A DNA stretch of 64,000 nucleotides from NCBI GenBank assembly GCA_036557285.1, contig DATBHW010000060.1, positions 62,001 to 126,000 of the forward strand. The letters are read 5' to 3'. This DNA is from Ktedonobacterales bacterium. Lineage in GTDB: Bacteria > Chloroflexota > Ktedonobacteria > Ktedonobacterales > DATBGS01. The notes under the pieces were generated by a model, which was not told the DNA's origin, did not search any database, and worked only from the letters and a program-made list of their open reading frames with translations. The position numbers and the translations under genes were made by a program. Below, piece by piece: positions 35,337 through 44,508 of the stretch; the stretch's first letter is position 1; each line of letters opens with the position of its first letter.

Positions 35337-36512
35337 ATGCCAGACCGCCGGATAACCCTGGATTACACAGCGGGCAGCGCCGAGCGTTCCGGTAGTGGAC
35401 GCTATGCCCGCCAGCTTGTCTCGGCGCTGGACGCGCTGCATAGTCCTCATCGCTATACCCTCTTCAGTCGCGCGCGCCCCAACGCCAACCCGCGCCTTTC
35501 CACCGAAGACGCTTTTCGCCTGCGCGCGCTCCCACTGGGAGATCGCTTCCTCACCATGATCTGGCAGCAGGCGCGCCTTCCGCTGCCCGCCGATCTTTTC
35601 ACGGGCCGCGCCGATCTCTGGCACGGGCTTGATTTCACACTCCCGCCGCTGCTTCACGGCAGCGCCATCGTCACTATCCCCGATCTGACGTTCCTTGCCC
35701 AACCTGATGGTATCGAACCTTCGCGCGCCGCATCTCGGAGCCGGGCTGTGTCACAAGCGGTTCAGCGCGCCGACGCTATTATCACTTTCTCTCAACAGGT
35801 GCGCCACGAACTAGTTGAACGCCTGAGTGCGCCCGCCGAGCGAGTCCAGGTCATCTATCCTGGCGTGAGCGCAGCTTTTCAGCGCATCACCGATAGTATG
35901 CTCCTGGCGGCCACGCGGCATAAGTTCGAGCTTCAGACGCCATTTATCCTGACGGTAGGCACGCTGGAGCCACGCAAAAATCTGGTTCGTCTGATTCAGG
36001 CGTTTGACAAGATTCGTCGGGATCGTTCTGGCCCCAGGATGCTTGCCATTGCCGGACAAAACGGCTGGCGCTACGAAGAGGTGTATGAGATCGTCAACCG
36101 GCTGAGCCTCAAGAATGAGGTACGCTTCCTGGGCCACGTCACCGACCTGGAGCTTGTGCTTTTATATAGTCTGGCGGATGTCGTGGCGCTGCCGTCGCTT
36201 TATGCGGGCTTCGGGTTTACCGTACTGGAGGCAATGGCCTGTGGAGCGCCAGTCGTCTGTAGTAACGCTGGCGCGCTGCCAGAGGTCGCGGGCGATGCCG
36301 CTTTGCTGGTCAACCCCACCGATACCGATGCTCTGGGTACCATGCTTTCGCGCTTGCTGCGCAATCCCAGGCTGCGGGCGCTGCTCAGCAAAAAAGGGCA
36401 GGCGCGGGCCGCAAAGTTTACCTGGGACGCCTGCGCCCAGAATCATCTCAAACTCTATGAGGAGGTAATACAGAAGCGTGAGGAACAGCAAGAAAGGAAA
36501 ACGAACGAATAA
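35337..36512 (+). CDS. Glycosyltransferase family 4 protein
   Basis: GT-B retaining sugar transferase of 391 residues, probably building a cell-surface glycan or glycolipid. The acceptor half has SGSGRYARQL near the N-terminus. The donor half starts FILTVGTLEPRKNLVRLIQAF (about 202) and reaches VALPSLYAGFGFTVLEAMACGAPVVCSNAGALPEVAGDAALLVNP (about 283-326). In the usual E-x7-E motif the first Glu is replaced by Ala (AGFGFTVLE), which is unusual. GGGGAAGAAGG lies before ATG 35337. It is convergent with the membrane protein gene and close to a GT2 gene. Confidence 0.85.
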   Translation: MPDRRITLDYTAGSAERSGSGRYARQLVSALDALHSPHRYTLFSRARPNANPRLSTEDAFRLRALPLGDRFLTMIWQQARLPLPADLFTGRADLWHGLDFTLPPLLHGSAIVTIPDLTFLAQPDGIEPSRAASRSRAVSQAVQRADAIITFSQQVRHELVERLSAPAERVQVIYPGVSAAFQRITDSMLLAATRHKFELQTPFILTVGTLEPRKNLVRLIQAFDKIRRDRSGPRMLAIAGQNGWRYEEVYEIVNRLSLKNEVRFLGHVTDLELVLLYSLADVVALPSLYAGFGFTVLEAMACGAPVVCSNAGALPEVAGDAALLVNPTDTDALGTMLSRLLRNPRLRALLSKKGQARAAKFTWDACAQNHLKLYEEVIQKREEQQERKTNE

Positions 36513-36532
36513 GAGGTGAAAAGGTAAAGGGA

Positions 36533-37681
36533 TTACTCAGTAAAGGCGCTCACGGCGGGCTGCTCTTCGGCTGCCTGGGCATTCTTCGCTGTTCGCTCTA
36601 GTCGGCTGACGATGAAATGCGCGCCGCTGACGCAGAGCAGTTCGGCCAGGGTCGCCAGAATGCGCGAAAGAAACGCGATCACCGTTGCCAGCGCGATGGT
36701 TGGCGTTACTGCCGCCAGCCCCAGCAGCAAAATGATGGCTGCCTCGCGGAACCCCAGCCCACTTGGCGTAATAAAGCTCAGGAAACCAATATCCCAGCCC
36801 AGCGCGTAAATCCCAATGCACAGCGCCAGCGTCAGCAAAACCGGGCTAACAGCCCCGGTCGCGCCGGTTCCGGCGATACCCAGCAGCAGCAGATAAAAAG
36901 CGACGCCGCCAATCACCCAGCTTGCGCACCACCAGAAGGTGACGACCAGCACATCACGATAGCGCATCGGTAAGGTGATCGCAGGTTTGCGCATGAGCTT
37001 GAGCGCCCGGTTTAAGCACCAGCCTAGCAGGCGCGGCTGCAACAGCGCCAGCAGGACCGGAATGGCTGCCAGCCCCACTATCAGCGCCGTCCCGCCGCTG
37101 AAGACCTGCCCCAGGGCATCAATATGCGGCCAGAAGAGCAATGTCACCGCAAAGACCAGCGCGCCTCCGGCCAGTTTCGTCACCAACTCCACGGTGATGC
37201 TGATAAAGCCAATTGACTTGGGAATCCCTTCGCGCTCGGCCCAGAAGATGCGCGTCAGCACATGCCAGACATTACCAGGGATATAGCGCACAAACTCCGA
37301 AGCCAGATAAATACGCACGCTCTTGGGCAGGGACAATGGCTGCCCCAGCCGACGCAGGACCGAGCGCCAGATGAGCGGATAGGAAAGCGTTTGCGCCACA
37401 AAGCCCACAAAAGCCAGCGCCAGCAAAGGGGCGCTTACCTGCCAATGGTATTTCGCCAGCGTATCCCAACTTCGGGCGAGGTCGGCGCCCAGCAAAATCA
37501 GGATCGCCGCCACCACTACCAGGCCAATCACCCGTTTGAGCGCCCGCCGCCCGCGCTGAACTGGCGGCTGGGATTGAGACTCAGCCCCAGGCACAGTATT
37601 GCTCGCATCGCTTCGTGGGGCTGAGGTTGCGCTGTTATCTGCCCGATGAAGCGCGTCCGGCATCTCTTCTGGCTCGCTCAT
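36533..37681 (-). CDS. YbhN/LPTM-type membrane protein (UPF0104-like)
   Basis: 382-residue membrane protein related to the lysylphosphatidylglycerol synthase transmembrane region (YbhN/AglD/UPF0104). A disordered Ser/Ala-rich N-terminus (about 1-45) precedes about eight helices. SEFVRYIPGNVWHVLTRIFWAEREG (about 128) and FISFITPSGLGFREAAIILLLG (about 295-317) are the family-like segments. Such proteins are often encoded beside GT2 enzymes and are thought to flip lipid-linked sugars or act in their transfer. Its ATG overlaps the stop of the GT2 gene as TGATG, so the two are coupled. Confidence 0.82.
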   Translation of the reverse strand: MSEPEEMPDALHRADNSATSAPRSDASNTVPGAESQSQPPVQRGRRALKRVIGLVVVAAILILLGADLARSWDTLAKYHWQVSAPLLALAFVGFVAQTLSYPLIWRSVLRRLGQPLSLPKSVRIYLASEFVRYIPGNVWHVLTRIFWAEREGIPKSIGFISITVELVTKLAGGALVFAVTLLFWPHIDALGQVFSGGTALIVGLAAIPVLLALLQPRLLGWCLNRALKLMRKPAITLPMRYRDVLVVTFWWCASWVIGGVAFYLLLLGIAGTGATGAVSPVLLTLALCIGIYALGWDIGFLSFITPSGLGFREAAIILLLGLAAVTPTIALATVIAFLSRILATLAELLCVSGAHFIVSRLERTAKNAQAAEEQPAVSAFTE

Positions 37682-38676
37682 CAGTCCAGCACCTGCCGCA
37701 CACTATATTCCTGTTGAGGGTGATAATTAAAGTTACGAATCATCTCGCTCTGGAAGCCGGTTAAGATCATGCTCACCCCAAAGATCATCAGTATAATGCC
37801 CAGGAAGAGCAGCGGATGACGGCTAATCTGGTCATTAGCCGCAAACTTCAGAATTACCAGATAGAGATCGATCAGGAAGCCGGTGATCAGGCACAAGAAA
37901 CCGAGCGTTCCGAACAAACGCAGGGGCGTGCGCATATAGGTCGTCAGAAACAGGACCGTCAGCAGGTCGAGGAAACCACGCGCAAAGCGGCGCGCTCCAA
38001 ACTTCGAGACGCCGTACTGGCGCGGGTGGTGATGCACCTTGATCTCCGTCACTTTGAAGCCGCGTCCGGCGGCCAGGACCGGAATAAAACGGTGCAGCTC
38101 GCCATAGAGCCGCAAGTCATCGATCACCTCGCGTCGGTAGGCTTTGAAGCCGCAGTTCATATCGTGCAGATAGACACCCGTGGTCCAGGCCACTGTCTTG
38201 TTGAAAATACGCGAGGGGAATGTCTTGCTGATGGGGTCATGGCGTGGAAACTTCCAGCCCGACACCAGATCGTACCCCTCATCCAGCTTTGCCAGAAAAG
38301 CGGGAATCTCCGCAGGGTCATCTTGCAAATCAGCATCCAGTGTGAAGATGATTTCGCCCCGGCACTGCTGGAACCCGGCCATCAGCGCGGGCGTCTTCCC
38401 AAAGTTACGACGGAAGCGAATGGCCTTCACGGTCGAGTCTTTGCGATGTAACTCCTGCACTACTTTCCAGGAGCCATCGCGGCTGCCATCGTCCACAAAG
38501 ATGATCTCATACGTCTGCCCCAACTGCTGGAGCTGCCTGGTAAGCTGCTCGTAGAGGCTAGGTAAGCTCTGCTCTTCGTCATACACAGGGACAACTATAG
38601 AATACGCCAGGCGTTCTTCGCGCTGGTTCGGCTGTGAAGGTTCAACCAGCGCCGAAAGTGAGCCGGATTGCTGCAT
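37681..38676 (-). CDS. GT2 glycosyltransferase, dolichyl-phosphate-mannose synthase-like
   Basis: 331 residues. The N-terminal GT-A domain starts YSIVVPVYDEEQSLPSLYEQL (about 25), with nucleotide-binding IIFVDDGSRDGSW and metal-binding LDADLQDDPAEIP. Two C-terminal helices follow (about 240-300), as in ArnC/DPM1-like enzymes that move a sugar onto undecaprenyl phosphate. ATG 38676 was chosen for GGAGA before it; the open frame extends 27 codons further without a good site. It is coupled to the YbhN-type gene. Together they probably make and handle a lipid-linked sugar; the sugar is unknown. Confidence 0.87.
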   Translation of the reverse strand: MQQSGSLSALVEPSQPNQREERLAYSIVVPVYDEEQSLPSLYEQLTRQLQQLGQTYEIIFVDDGSRDGSWKVVQELHRKDSTVKAIRFRRNFGKTPALMAGFQQCRGEIIFTLDADLQDDPAEIPAFLAKLDEGYDLVSGWKFPRHDPISKTFPSRIFNKTVAWTTGVYLHDMNCGFKAYRREVIDDLRLYGELHRFIPVLAAGRGFKVTEIKVHHHPRQYGVSKFGARRFARGFLDLLTVLFLTTYMRTPLRLFGTLGFLCLITGFLIDLYLVILKFAANDQISRHPLLFLGIILMIFGVSMILTGFQSEMIRNFNYHPQQEYSVRQVLD

Positions 38677-38902
38677 AGGTTGATTCTCCGGCAGTATCTG
38701 CCACATAAAATACCAGGGGGCATGGCCGCTTGCTCCTGCGCGCCCCCAAATCAACATCCAATCATACCACGCTTAAAAAGCATCATTAGATACAACGCAT
38801 TACCATAGAAAGAGGCCACGCAAACCATCGGACTATTTCCCGCAGGGGAAGGTTGACGCCTGCTATGTGGGGCGTTTACAATGGCCCAGGAGGAGGCGCG
38901 TT

Positions 38903-40246
38903 ATGGCAGAAGAGCAGCAGAACCAACCAGAAGAACAACCGATCCCCCCTCAGAACGATGGAGCGCCAAATGAAGCGCCATCGGCGCTGATTAAAGCTGA
39001 TCTAGTCATTCGCAATATCGGCCAGCTTGTGACCCTGGCCCAGGAGCCTATCCTGGGCGCACAGGGTCGCCTGCAAGTGATTGAGCAGGGGGCGCTGGCG
39101 GCCCGACTGGGGCGCATCGTCTGGGTAGGATCAGAGCGCGCGCTGGATCAAGCCGTAGACTATCGCCACGCCGATGTTCTCGACGCCGAAGGGCAGCCCG
39201 CCACCCCTGGCTTTGTTGATTCTCATACCCATCTGCTCTTTGCGGGCAATCGCGCCGAAGAGTTTCATCTGCGCCATCAAGGCGTGAGCTATGCCGAACT
39301 CAGCTCCCAGGGGCGAGGTATTCTCAGCACCGTTCGCGCCACTCGCACCGCCTCTGATGAAGAACTTATGCTGCTGGCTGAGCAGCGGCTTGAGCGCTTC
39401 CGCGCCTATGGCACTACCACTATCGAAGCCAAAACTGGCTATGGGCTGAATCACGAAACCGAAAGCCGATGTCTGCAAATCCTCAATACCTTCAATACCA
39501 TGCCGCTCAGCCAGCCCCTTATCCCAACATTTCTCGGCGCGCACACTCTGGCTCCAGAATACCAGGGGCGGCGCGACGACTACGTTGATCTCATCGTCGA
39601 AGAGATGCTGCCAGCCTTCGCTGGCTTTGCCCGCTTCTGCGATGTCTTTTGCGAACAAACCGCCTTCACCGCGCAGGAGAGCAAGCGTATTCTCACCAGC
39701 GCCCAGGAACTCGGCTATCTGCTCAAAATCCATGCCGAGCAACTCAGTGCGTCGGGTGGGGCCAGGCTGGCGGCGGAGCTTGGCGCAACCTCGGCAGATC
39801 ATCTCGATTTTGCCGACGACGACGATCTGGATGCTCTGCGCGAGGCAGGCGTCGTGGCAACTCTTCTGCCCGGCTGTTCATTCACCCTCAGTACCCCGTA
39901 TCCTTCCGCGCGAAGGCTGCTGGATCGGGGGCTGACGGTGGCGCTGGCAACCGACTTCAACCCTGGCACGTCGTACTGCGAGAACATGCAGATGATGCTG
40001 GCCCTTGGCATCTCGGCAATGGGCATGACACTGGAAGAAGCACTGGAAGCCACCACGATCAATGGCGCGCGCGCGCTGGCCTTTCACGACGAGGCAGGCT
40101 CGTTGGAGGTTGGCAAGCGCTGCGATGTCGTTCTCTGGCGCACACACGATTATCATGAATTGGGCTATCACTTCGGGGTAAATCTGGTGGATCAGGTTCT
40201 TATTGCTGGCATCCGTTCCGAGCTGCGGCCAGGAACCCGTGCATAG
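38903..40246 (+). CDS. hutI: Imidazolonepropionase
   Basis: Third enzyme of histidine breakdown, hydrolysing imidazolone-5-propionate to formiminoglutamate. The 447-residue amidohydrolase shows VDSHTHLLFAGNRAEEFHLRHQGVSYAEL with the first metal-binding His pair, then TIEAKTGYGLNHETESRCLQILN and LKIHAEQLSASGGARLAAELGATSADHLD. The late DFNPGTSYCENMQMMLALG is also diagnostic. ATG 38903 follows AGGAGG; 12 further codons upstream are possible. The first about 40 residues are a charged extension. No hutH or hutU is nearby, so the rest of the pathway must be elsewhere if it exists. Confidence 0.93.
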   Translation: MAEEQQNQPEEQPIPPQNDGAPNEAPSALIKADLVIRNIGQLVTLAQEPILGAQGRLQVIEQGALAARLGRIVWVGSERALDQAVDYRHADVLDAEGQPATPGFVDSHTHLLFAGNRAEEFHLRHQGVSYAELSSQGRGILSTVRATRTASDEELMLLAEQRLERFRAYGTTTIEAKTGYGLNHETESRCLQILNTFNTMPLSQPLIPTFLGAHTLAPEYQGRRDDYVDLIVEEMLPAFAGFARFCDVFCEQTAFTAQESKRILTSAQELGYLLKIHAEQLSASGGARLAAELGATSADHLDFADDDDLDALREAGVVATLLPGCSFTLSTPYPSARRLLDRGLTVALATDFNPGTSYCENMQMMLALGISAMGMTLEEALEATTINGARALAFHDEAGSLEVGKRCDVVLWRTHDYHELGYHFGVNLVDQVLIAGIRSELRPGTRA

Positions 40247-40351
40247 AGAACGCCAGCAAGGGACATCAGCAGAAAATCCGCCAGAACGATAACCAGAACA
40301 ACGGCAGAAAAACAACCTCACCATAGATATATTGGCAGAACAGGAAACGGA

Positions 40352-41884
40352 ATGAAACTGCACCAACTGCTTCAAGGGTTGCCGGAGCCGCCGATCGCGG
40401 TAACTGGCAACCAGTATGACTTAGATATTGCAGGCATTGCCTATGACTCGCGCAAGATCGCGCTGGGCTGGCTCTTTGTGGCTGTACACGGCACGCACAC
40501 CGACGGCCACCACTACATCAGCGAAGCCCTCCAAAGAGGCGCGCCAACCGCAGTAGGTGAGGAGCCAGCGCCCGCCGATCTCCCACCGGGCGCGCTTTAT
40601 GTGCAGGTGCGCGATTCGCGGCGCGATCTGGCCTGGCTTGCCGATACCTTCTATGATCACCCCTCGCGCAAGCTTGGCCTCATCGGGATTACCGGCACCA
40701 AAGGCAAAAGTACCACCACCAACCTGATCGCCGAAGTCTTTCAGCGCGCCGGGCTGAAGTCGGGCCTGATGAGTACGCTCAACTTTCGCATCGGCGACCA
40801 CGACTGGGAAAACGAGACGCGCCAGACCACCCAGGAATCGCTGGAAAACCACGCCATGCTGGCCGAAATGGTGCGCCAGCAGGTGCGCTACGCGGTTGTC
40901 GAAACCAGTTCGCATGGTCTGGCGCTGCATCGGGTGACGGGTATCGTCTATGACGTGGGCATCGCCACCAATATCACCAGCGAACACCTGGAGTTTCACG
41001 GCACCGTTGAGCAATATCGGCGGGATAAGGCGCGCCTGTTCGAGGGGCTGGACCCCATGACTGATAAAGGGCTGGGTGCGAAAAAAGCCGCCATCCTCAA
41101 CCGCGATGACGCCAGTTACGATTACCTGCTCCCTTTCTGCCGCGTCCCCATCCTCACCTATGGCATTGACCACCAGGCAGATGTACACGCCGTCGATCTT
41201 GAACTGAGCGGCGCGGCCTCGCGTTTTCGGGTCGTGACCCCCACAGGCGAGATAGCTATCGAGACGCCGCTGATCGGGCGCTTCAATGTCTATAACTGCC
41301 TGGCAACGATCTGCGCTGGCTATACGCAAGGCATCAGCCTGGAAAAGATGCGTGAGGCCCTGGCGCACACCAGCGGCATACCTGGGCGTATGGAGCGCAT
41401 TGACTGCGGCCAGCCATTCAGCGTGATCGTGGACTACGCCCACACCCCAGACAGCCTGGAACAAGTCTTTCGCTTGCTGCGCCCATTAACGCCGGGCCGG
41501 TTGATCGCCGTCTTTGGCTCCGCTGGCGAACGCAATACCCAGAAGCGCCCCAAACAAGGCGCGATTTCAGCGCAGCTTGCCGACCTCACCTTCCTGACCG
41601 ACGAAGATTGCCGCGAGGAAGACCCCGAAAAGATTCTGCACGAGATCGCGGCGGGCGCATTGGAAGCTGGCGCGACGATTGGCAAAGATCTCTGGCTCAT
41701 CGTAGATCGGCGGCAGGCTATCGGAGCCGCCTTCGACGCGGCGCGCCCAGGCGACACGGTGCTGCTGGCAGGCAAGGGCCATGAACACAGCATTATTGTA
41801 GGGCACGAGAGCCTTCCCTGGGACGAGCGCGAAGTGGCCCGCGAACTGCTGCGCGAGCGCCAGGCATCCGCAGGGCACCCCTGA
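40352..41884 (+). CDS. murE: MurE-like Mur ligase
   Basis: ATP-dependent ligase adding the third amino acid to UDP-MurNAc-dipeptide in peptidoglycan synthesis. The 510-residue protein has GITGTKGKSTTTNLIAEVF (P-loop, about 112-130), TTQESLENHAMLAEMV, VVETSSHGLALHR and YAHTPDSLEQVF, as in MurE. The specificity loop, DNPR in diaminopimelate enzymes, reads DEDCREEDP here, so the amino acid (DAP, lysine or ornithine) cannot be assigned. It is followed, with a TGATG overlap, by a lipoate-ligase-like gene. It could also be a paralogue outside the main mur pathway; no other mur gene is in the window. Confidence 0.8.
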   Translation: MKLHQLLQGLPEPPIAVTGNQYDLDIAGIAYDSRKIALGWLFVAVHGTHTDGHHYISEALQRGAPTAVGEEPAPADLPPGALYVQVRDSRRDLAWLADTFYDHPSRKLGLIGITGTKGKSTTTNLIAEVFQRAGLKSGLMSTLNFRIGDHDWENETRQTTQESLENHAMLAEMVRQQVRYAVVETSSHGLALHRVTGIVYDVGIATNITSEHLEFHGTVEQYRRDKARLFEGLDPMTDKGLGAKKAAILNRDDASYDYLLPFCRVPILTYGIDHQADVHAVDLELSGAASRFRVVTPTGEIAIETPLIGRFNVYNCLATICAGYTQGISLEKMREALAHTSGIPGRMERIDCGQPFSVIVDYAHTPDSLEQVFRLLRPLTPGRLIAVFGSAGERNTQKRPKQGAISAQLADLTFLTDEDCREEDPEKILHEIAAGALEAGATIGKDLWLIVDRRQAIGAAFDAARPGDTVLLAGKGHEHSIIVGHESLPWDEREVARELLRERQASAGHP

Positions 41885-42756
41885 TGGAAACCTGGCTGCG
41901 CTTGCCCTTGTTCCACGCTCCGCAGAGCTATCACCTGGCGCTGACCGACGCCCTTTTACAGAGCGCCGCTGATCGCCCGCCGCTGCTTTACTGGCAGGTT
42001 GCCGAGCCAGCCGCTGTGGTGATCGGCATCAGCCAGAAGCTCAGTGACCTGGATATGGCTGCCTGCCAGAAGGCAGGGTTAGCTATCTATCGGCGGGCTG
42101 CGGGAGGCACAGCCGTACTCGTCGGCCCCGACCTGCTCTCGCTGGATGTGATCTTGCCGCCTGGGTACCCCCTGGCCGGGCGCGATATTGTCGAGGCGTA
42201 CCGCTGGTTTGGCGATCTCTGGGCCGAGACCTTACAGGGGTTAGGGCTGGCGGCGCGCGCGATCCCCCCAGCAGAGGCGCACGCGCCGCGCACTCGTCAG
42301 GCGCTGGAGCAGGCCGGGCGTCTGGAACACCTGCTGCGCCAATCGTGCTATGGCGCGTTCTCGCCCTATGAGATTGGCGTCAACGGGCGCAAAGTGCTTG
42401 GCCTCGATCAAGTGCGGCGGCGCGTGGGTTTTCTCTTTCAGGCCGGTTTGCTCCTGCGCTGGGATGCAGGACAGGTTGCCTCGCTGTTGGCGGCGGAGCC
42501 AGAGGAGCGCCCGGCCCTTGCAGCCGGGCTGCGCGAACGGGCAGCGGGTCTGGATGAACTGATAGAGCGTCCTATGCCACCTTATGAGATCATCAGCCAG
42601 TTCGAGACGCGCTTGCAGCGGCGCTATACAGTGGGATGGCAAGAGATGAACGTGTCAACACAGCTTGATACAGTGGCACGCGCCTATGAACGGGAACGAT
42701 ATGAATCCCTGGCGCCTGAAACAGCAGCCGATGAGCGATCCCAACAGGGGGAGTAA
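41884..42756 (+). CDS. Lipoate-protein ligase A-family protein
   Basis: 290-residue protein of the BPL/LplA/LipB catalytic fold, which attaches or moves lipoyl or related acyl groups on proteins. Family marks are YRRAAGGTAVLVGPDLLSLDVILP (about 70) and NGRKVLGLDQVRRRVGFLFQAGLLL, whose Lys aligns with the catalytic Lys of lipoate ligases. The C-terminal about 80 residues resemble the accessory domain. It lacks the usual RxxGGG form (RRAAGGTA), so it may be an octanoyl or lipoyl transferase. The start overlaps the stop of the murE-like gene, so the two are co-translated. Confidence 0.75.
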   Translation: METWLRLPLFHAPQSYHLALTDALLQSAADRPPLLYWQVAEPAAVVIGISQKLSDLDMAACQKAGLAIYRRAAGGTAVLVGPDLLSLDVILPPGYPLAGRDIVEAYRWFGDLWAETLQGLGLAARAIPPAEAHAPRTRQALEQAGRLEHLLRQSCYGAFSPYEIGVNGRKVLGLDQVRRRVGFLFQAGLLLRWDAGQVASLLAAEPEERPALAAGLRERAAGLDELIERPMPPYEIISQFETRLQRRYTVGWQEMNVSTQLDTVARAYERERYESLAPETAADERSQQGE

Positions 42757-42840
42757 TGACAGGGATTTGGAGCTATTTTCAAGGACGCTTCACAGTGCTT
42801 ATGATGAGTGATTGCTGTACTCATCCGCAGCGGGCAGGGT

Positions 42841-42869
42841 TTGCGTCCACGAATAGGGCATGCTACACT
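42841..42869 (+). promoter_or_regulatory. Promoter for the DUF3090 gene
   Basis: TTGCGT and TACACT are 17 bases apart, with TGC before the -10 (extended -10). They sit about 120 bases before the start of the next gene in the 231-base gap after the lipoate-ligase-like gene. Confidence 0.6.
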
Positions 42870-42987
42870 GATGCCTGAACGTTCTGGCAAGATAGAGTTC
42901 TTGACGGCGAGAACGGAAGAGAGACGACGACCACAATCCTCAGTCTGATCTCCTCTCCGGCGCAGAGGACGCGGAAAGGAAGCATTG

Positions 42988-43560
42988 GTGGGTATGAGTA
43001 GAGAAGCATATGATTTCGGGCGGGCTGACCTCCTGGATGCCGAGGCAATTGGCAGGCCAGGGCGACGCCGTTTCCGCCTGTTTGTACGCGCGGGGGGCCG
43101 CACTGCCGGACTCTGGATCGAACGCGAACAGCTTCAGGCGCTTGCTGATGCCATTGATCAGGTGCTGGCCCAGCTAGCAGGTGGCGATGTGCTGCGAAAC
43201 CTGATCCTCTCGCAAACTTCGGAGGTTCCTGGCGCGCCGCCAGACTTCCCCGCTCATCCCGACATCGAGTTCCAGATCGGAGAACTCTCGCTAGGCTATG
43301 ATGAGCGCGATAATTTATTGGCAGTTCTTGCCACCCCACTGGAGCTTCTGGAAGAAGAAGGCGAAACGCGCGCGCAGCGCAGCAGTGAGCCAGGCTTCGC
43401 CGCGCGTTTCAGCCGCGATCAAGCCTCGACGCTCAGCCAGCATATTCAGAGCATCCTTACCTCTGGGCGGCCCCGCTGCGCTCTTTGCGGCGCACCCCTT
43501 GAGGCGGAGCCTCACGCCTGCCCCAAACAAAACGGTCATCACCCCATAGAGATAGGGTAA
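42988..43560 (+). CDS. DUF3090 family protein
   Basis: 190-residue protein of the DUF3090 family, common in Chloroflexota and Actinobacteria, function unknown. A beta-rich N-terminus (GRPGRRRFRLFVRAGGRTAGLWIEREQLQALADAIDQVL) is followed by a middle strand-rich part. The C-terminus carries a zinc-ribbon-like PRCALCGAPLEAEPHACPKQNGH with two Cys pairs. The start is uncertain: GTG 42988 has AGGAAG five bases before it; TTG 42985 and ATG 42994 are alternatives. It ends just before a terminator. Confidence 0.85.
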   Translation: MGMSREAYDFGRADLLDAEAIGRPGRRRFRLFVRAGGRTAGLWIEREQLQALADAIDQVLAQLAGGDVLRNLILSQTSEVPGAPPDFPAHPDIEFQIGELSLGYDERDNLLAVLATPLELLEEEGETRAQRSSEPGFAARFSRDQASTLSQHIQSILTSGRPRCALCGAPLEAEPHACPKQNGHHPIEIG

Positions 43561-43575
43561 AGCACGCACAGACGA

Positions 43576-43608
43576 AAGGCAGCGTGCCCGGATCAGGCAC
43601 GCTGCCTT
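43576..43608. terminator. Bidirectional terminator
   Basis: AAGGCAGCGTGCC and GGCACGCTGCCTT form a perfect 13-bp stem around a 7-base loop, between convergent genes. Additional outer pairing (ACGCACA/TGTGCGT) extends it. Confidence 0.75.
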
Positions 43609-43619
43609 AGTTTGTGCGT

Positions 43620-43865
43620 TCAGCCGCCGACAACACGCGGAATCATCACAATCTGCTCCGCTTGTGGGTCGAACGTCTCAAGACGCTGGGGCGCCTGGCC
43701 GGGTTCTACTCTGAAGGCTGTGGCTCCCCTGGCCCGCTCCTGCGCGAATATGCGCTCAGCCTCGCGGATGGCAGCAAGCGCCTCAGGATCACCAACGGCA
43801 ACTCGCTCTTGATCCCAGGCTACGCGGTCGTCGCCTCGACGGGACATCACTCGTAGCACTCCCAC
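43620..43865 (-). CDS. Small uncharacterised protein (81 residues)
   Basis: No function recognised. Polar protein beginning MGVLRVMSRRGDDRVAWDQERVAVGDPEALAAIREAERIFAQE, with a helix, a short beta-like region and a GPQA-type tail ending IVMIPRVVGG. The start codon is GTG 43865, following AAAGGAGGA, so it looks like a real gene. It is convergent with the DUF3090 gene. The composition and tail recall small conserved proteins in related genomes, but I cannot name the family. Confidence 0.6.
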   Translation of the reverse strand: MGVLRVMSRRGDDRVAWDQERVAVGDPEALAAIREAERIFAQERARGATAFRVEPGQAPQRLETFDPQAEQIVMIPRVVGG

Positions 43866-44205
43866 GGCTGATTCCTCCTTTTGCTTTGCATGACAAGCAC
43901 TGCTTGCTGGAGATCACCGCTTACGCGGCGTTCATCCGGTTACATTCAACGCTCTGCTTTCGCCTACAAGTCTCGGACCTCTGTTGTATTGTATAGCGGT
44001 CCTGCAACTCCGTCAAGCAGGATTTGGGCCAAGACCATAAGCCCTGCTTCACTGCACTCTGATCGTCAGCCCTGGTCATTGAGCGGTTGCTCCCTGGTGC
44101 GCCCTGGTATGCAAGGGAAGCATAGCAAACGCCGCAACTTCAGGCGCCAAAGCACAGAAGAGAGCGGAACGACATTTTCTCGCTGATGCCTTGCTGCAAG
44201 CGCCC
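43866..44205. other. Intergenic, no gene seen
   Basis: The sequence between the small minus-strand gene and the tRNA promoter shows no credible frame or repeat. It probably carries the promoter of the GTG-started gene at its left edge. Confidence 0.4.
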
Positions 44206-44234
44206 TTGACAATTGAGCATGAGTATGGTAATCT
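44206..44234 (+). promoter_or_regulatory. tRNA operon promoter
   Basis: TTGACA and TAATCT are separated by 17 bases, 53 bases upstream of tRNA-Gly. It should drive both tRNAs, and read into the integrase gene because no terminator is seen after tRNA-Cys. Confidence 0.8.
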
Positions 44235-44286
44235 TCAGGCGTTGATTGCAGCAGCTTCGCTCCAACACCATGAATGGAGTGTTTCT

Positions 44287-44361
<75 letters not shown>

Positions 44362-44372
44362 TATCTCTGCCC

Positions 44373-44447
44373 GGCGACGTGGCCAAGTGGTTAAGGCGGG
44401 GGTCTGCAAAACCCCTATCGGCGGTTCGAATCCGCCCGTCGCCTCCA
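44373..44447 (+). tRNA. tRNA-Cys (GCA), site of island insertion
   Basis: GGCGACG pairs with CGTCGCC, the anticodon loop CTGCAAA reads GCA, and the T arm CGGCGGTTCGAATCCGCCC is complete, with encoded CCA (44445-44447). The part from the anticodon stem to just past the CCA is repeated exactly at 62660, marking the attachment site. This copy stays functional after insertion. Confidence 0.95.
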
Positions 44448-44451
44448 GGCT
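44398..44451. repeat. attL, 54-bp direct repeat
   Basis: Starts GGGGGTCTGCAAAACCCC and covers the anticodon arm, T arm and CCA of tRNA-Cys plus four more bases. It is identical to 62660-62713. Confidence 0.95.
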
Positions 44452-44508
44452 CGTCTCAAAGCTTACAAACGGCGTGCAAGCGTATGGTTAGGCAAAGGAT
44501 AATCTGCC

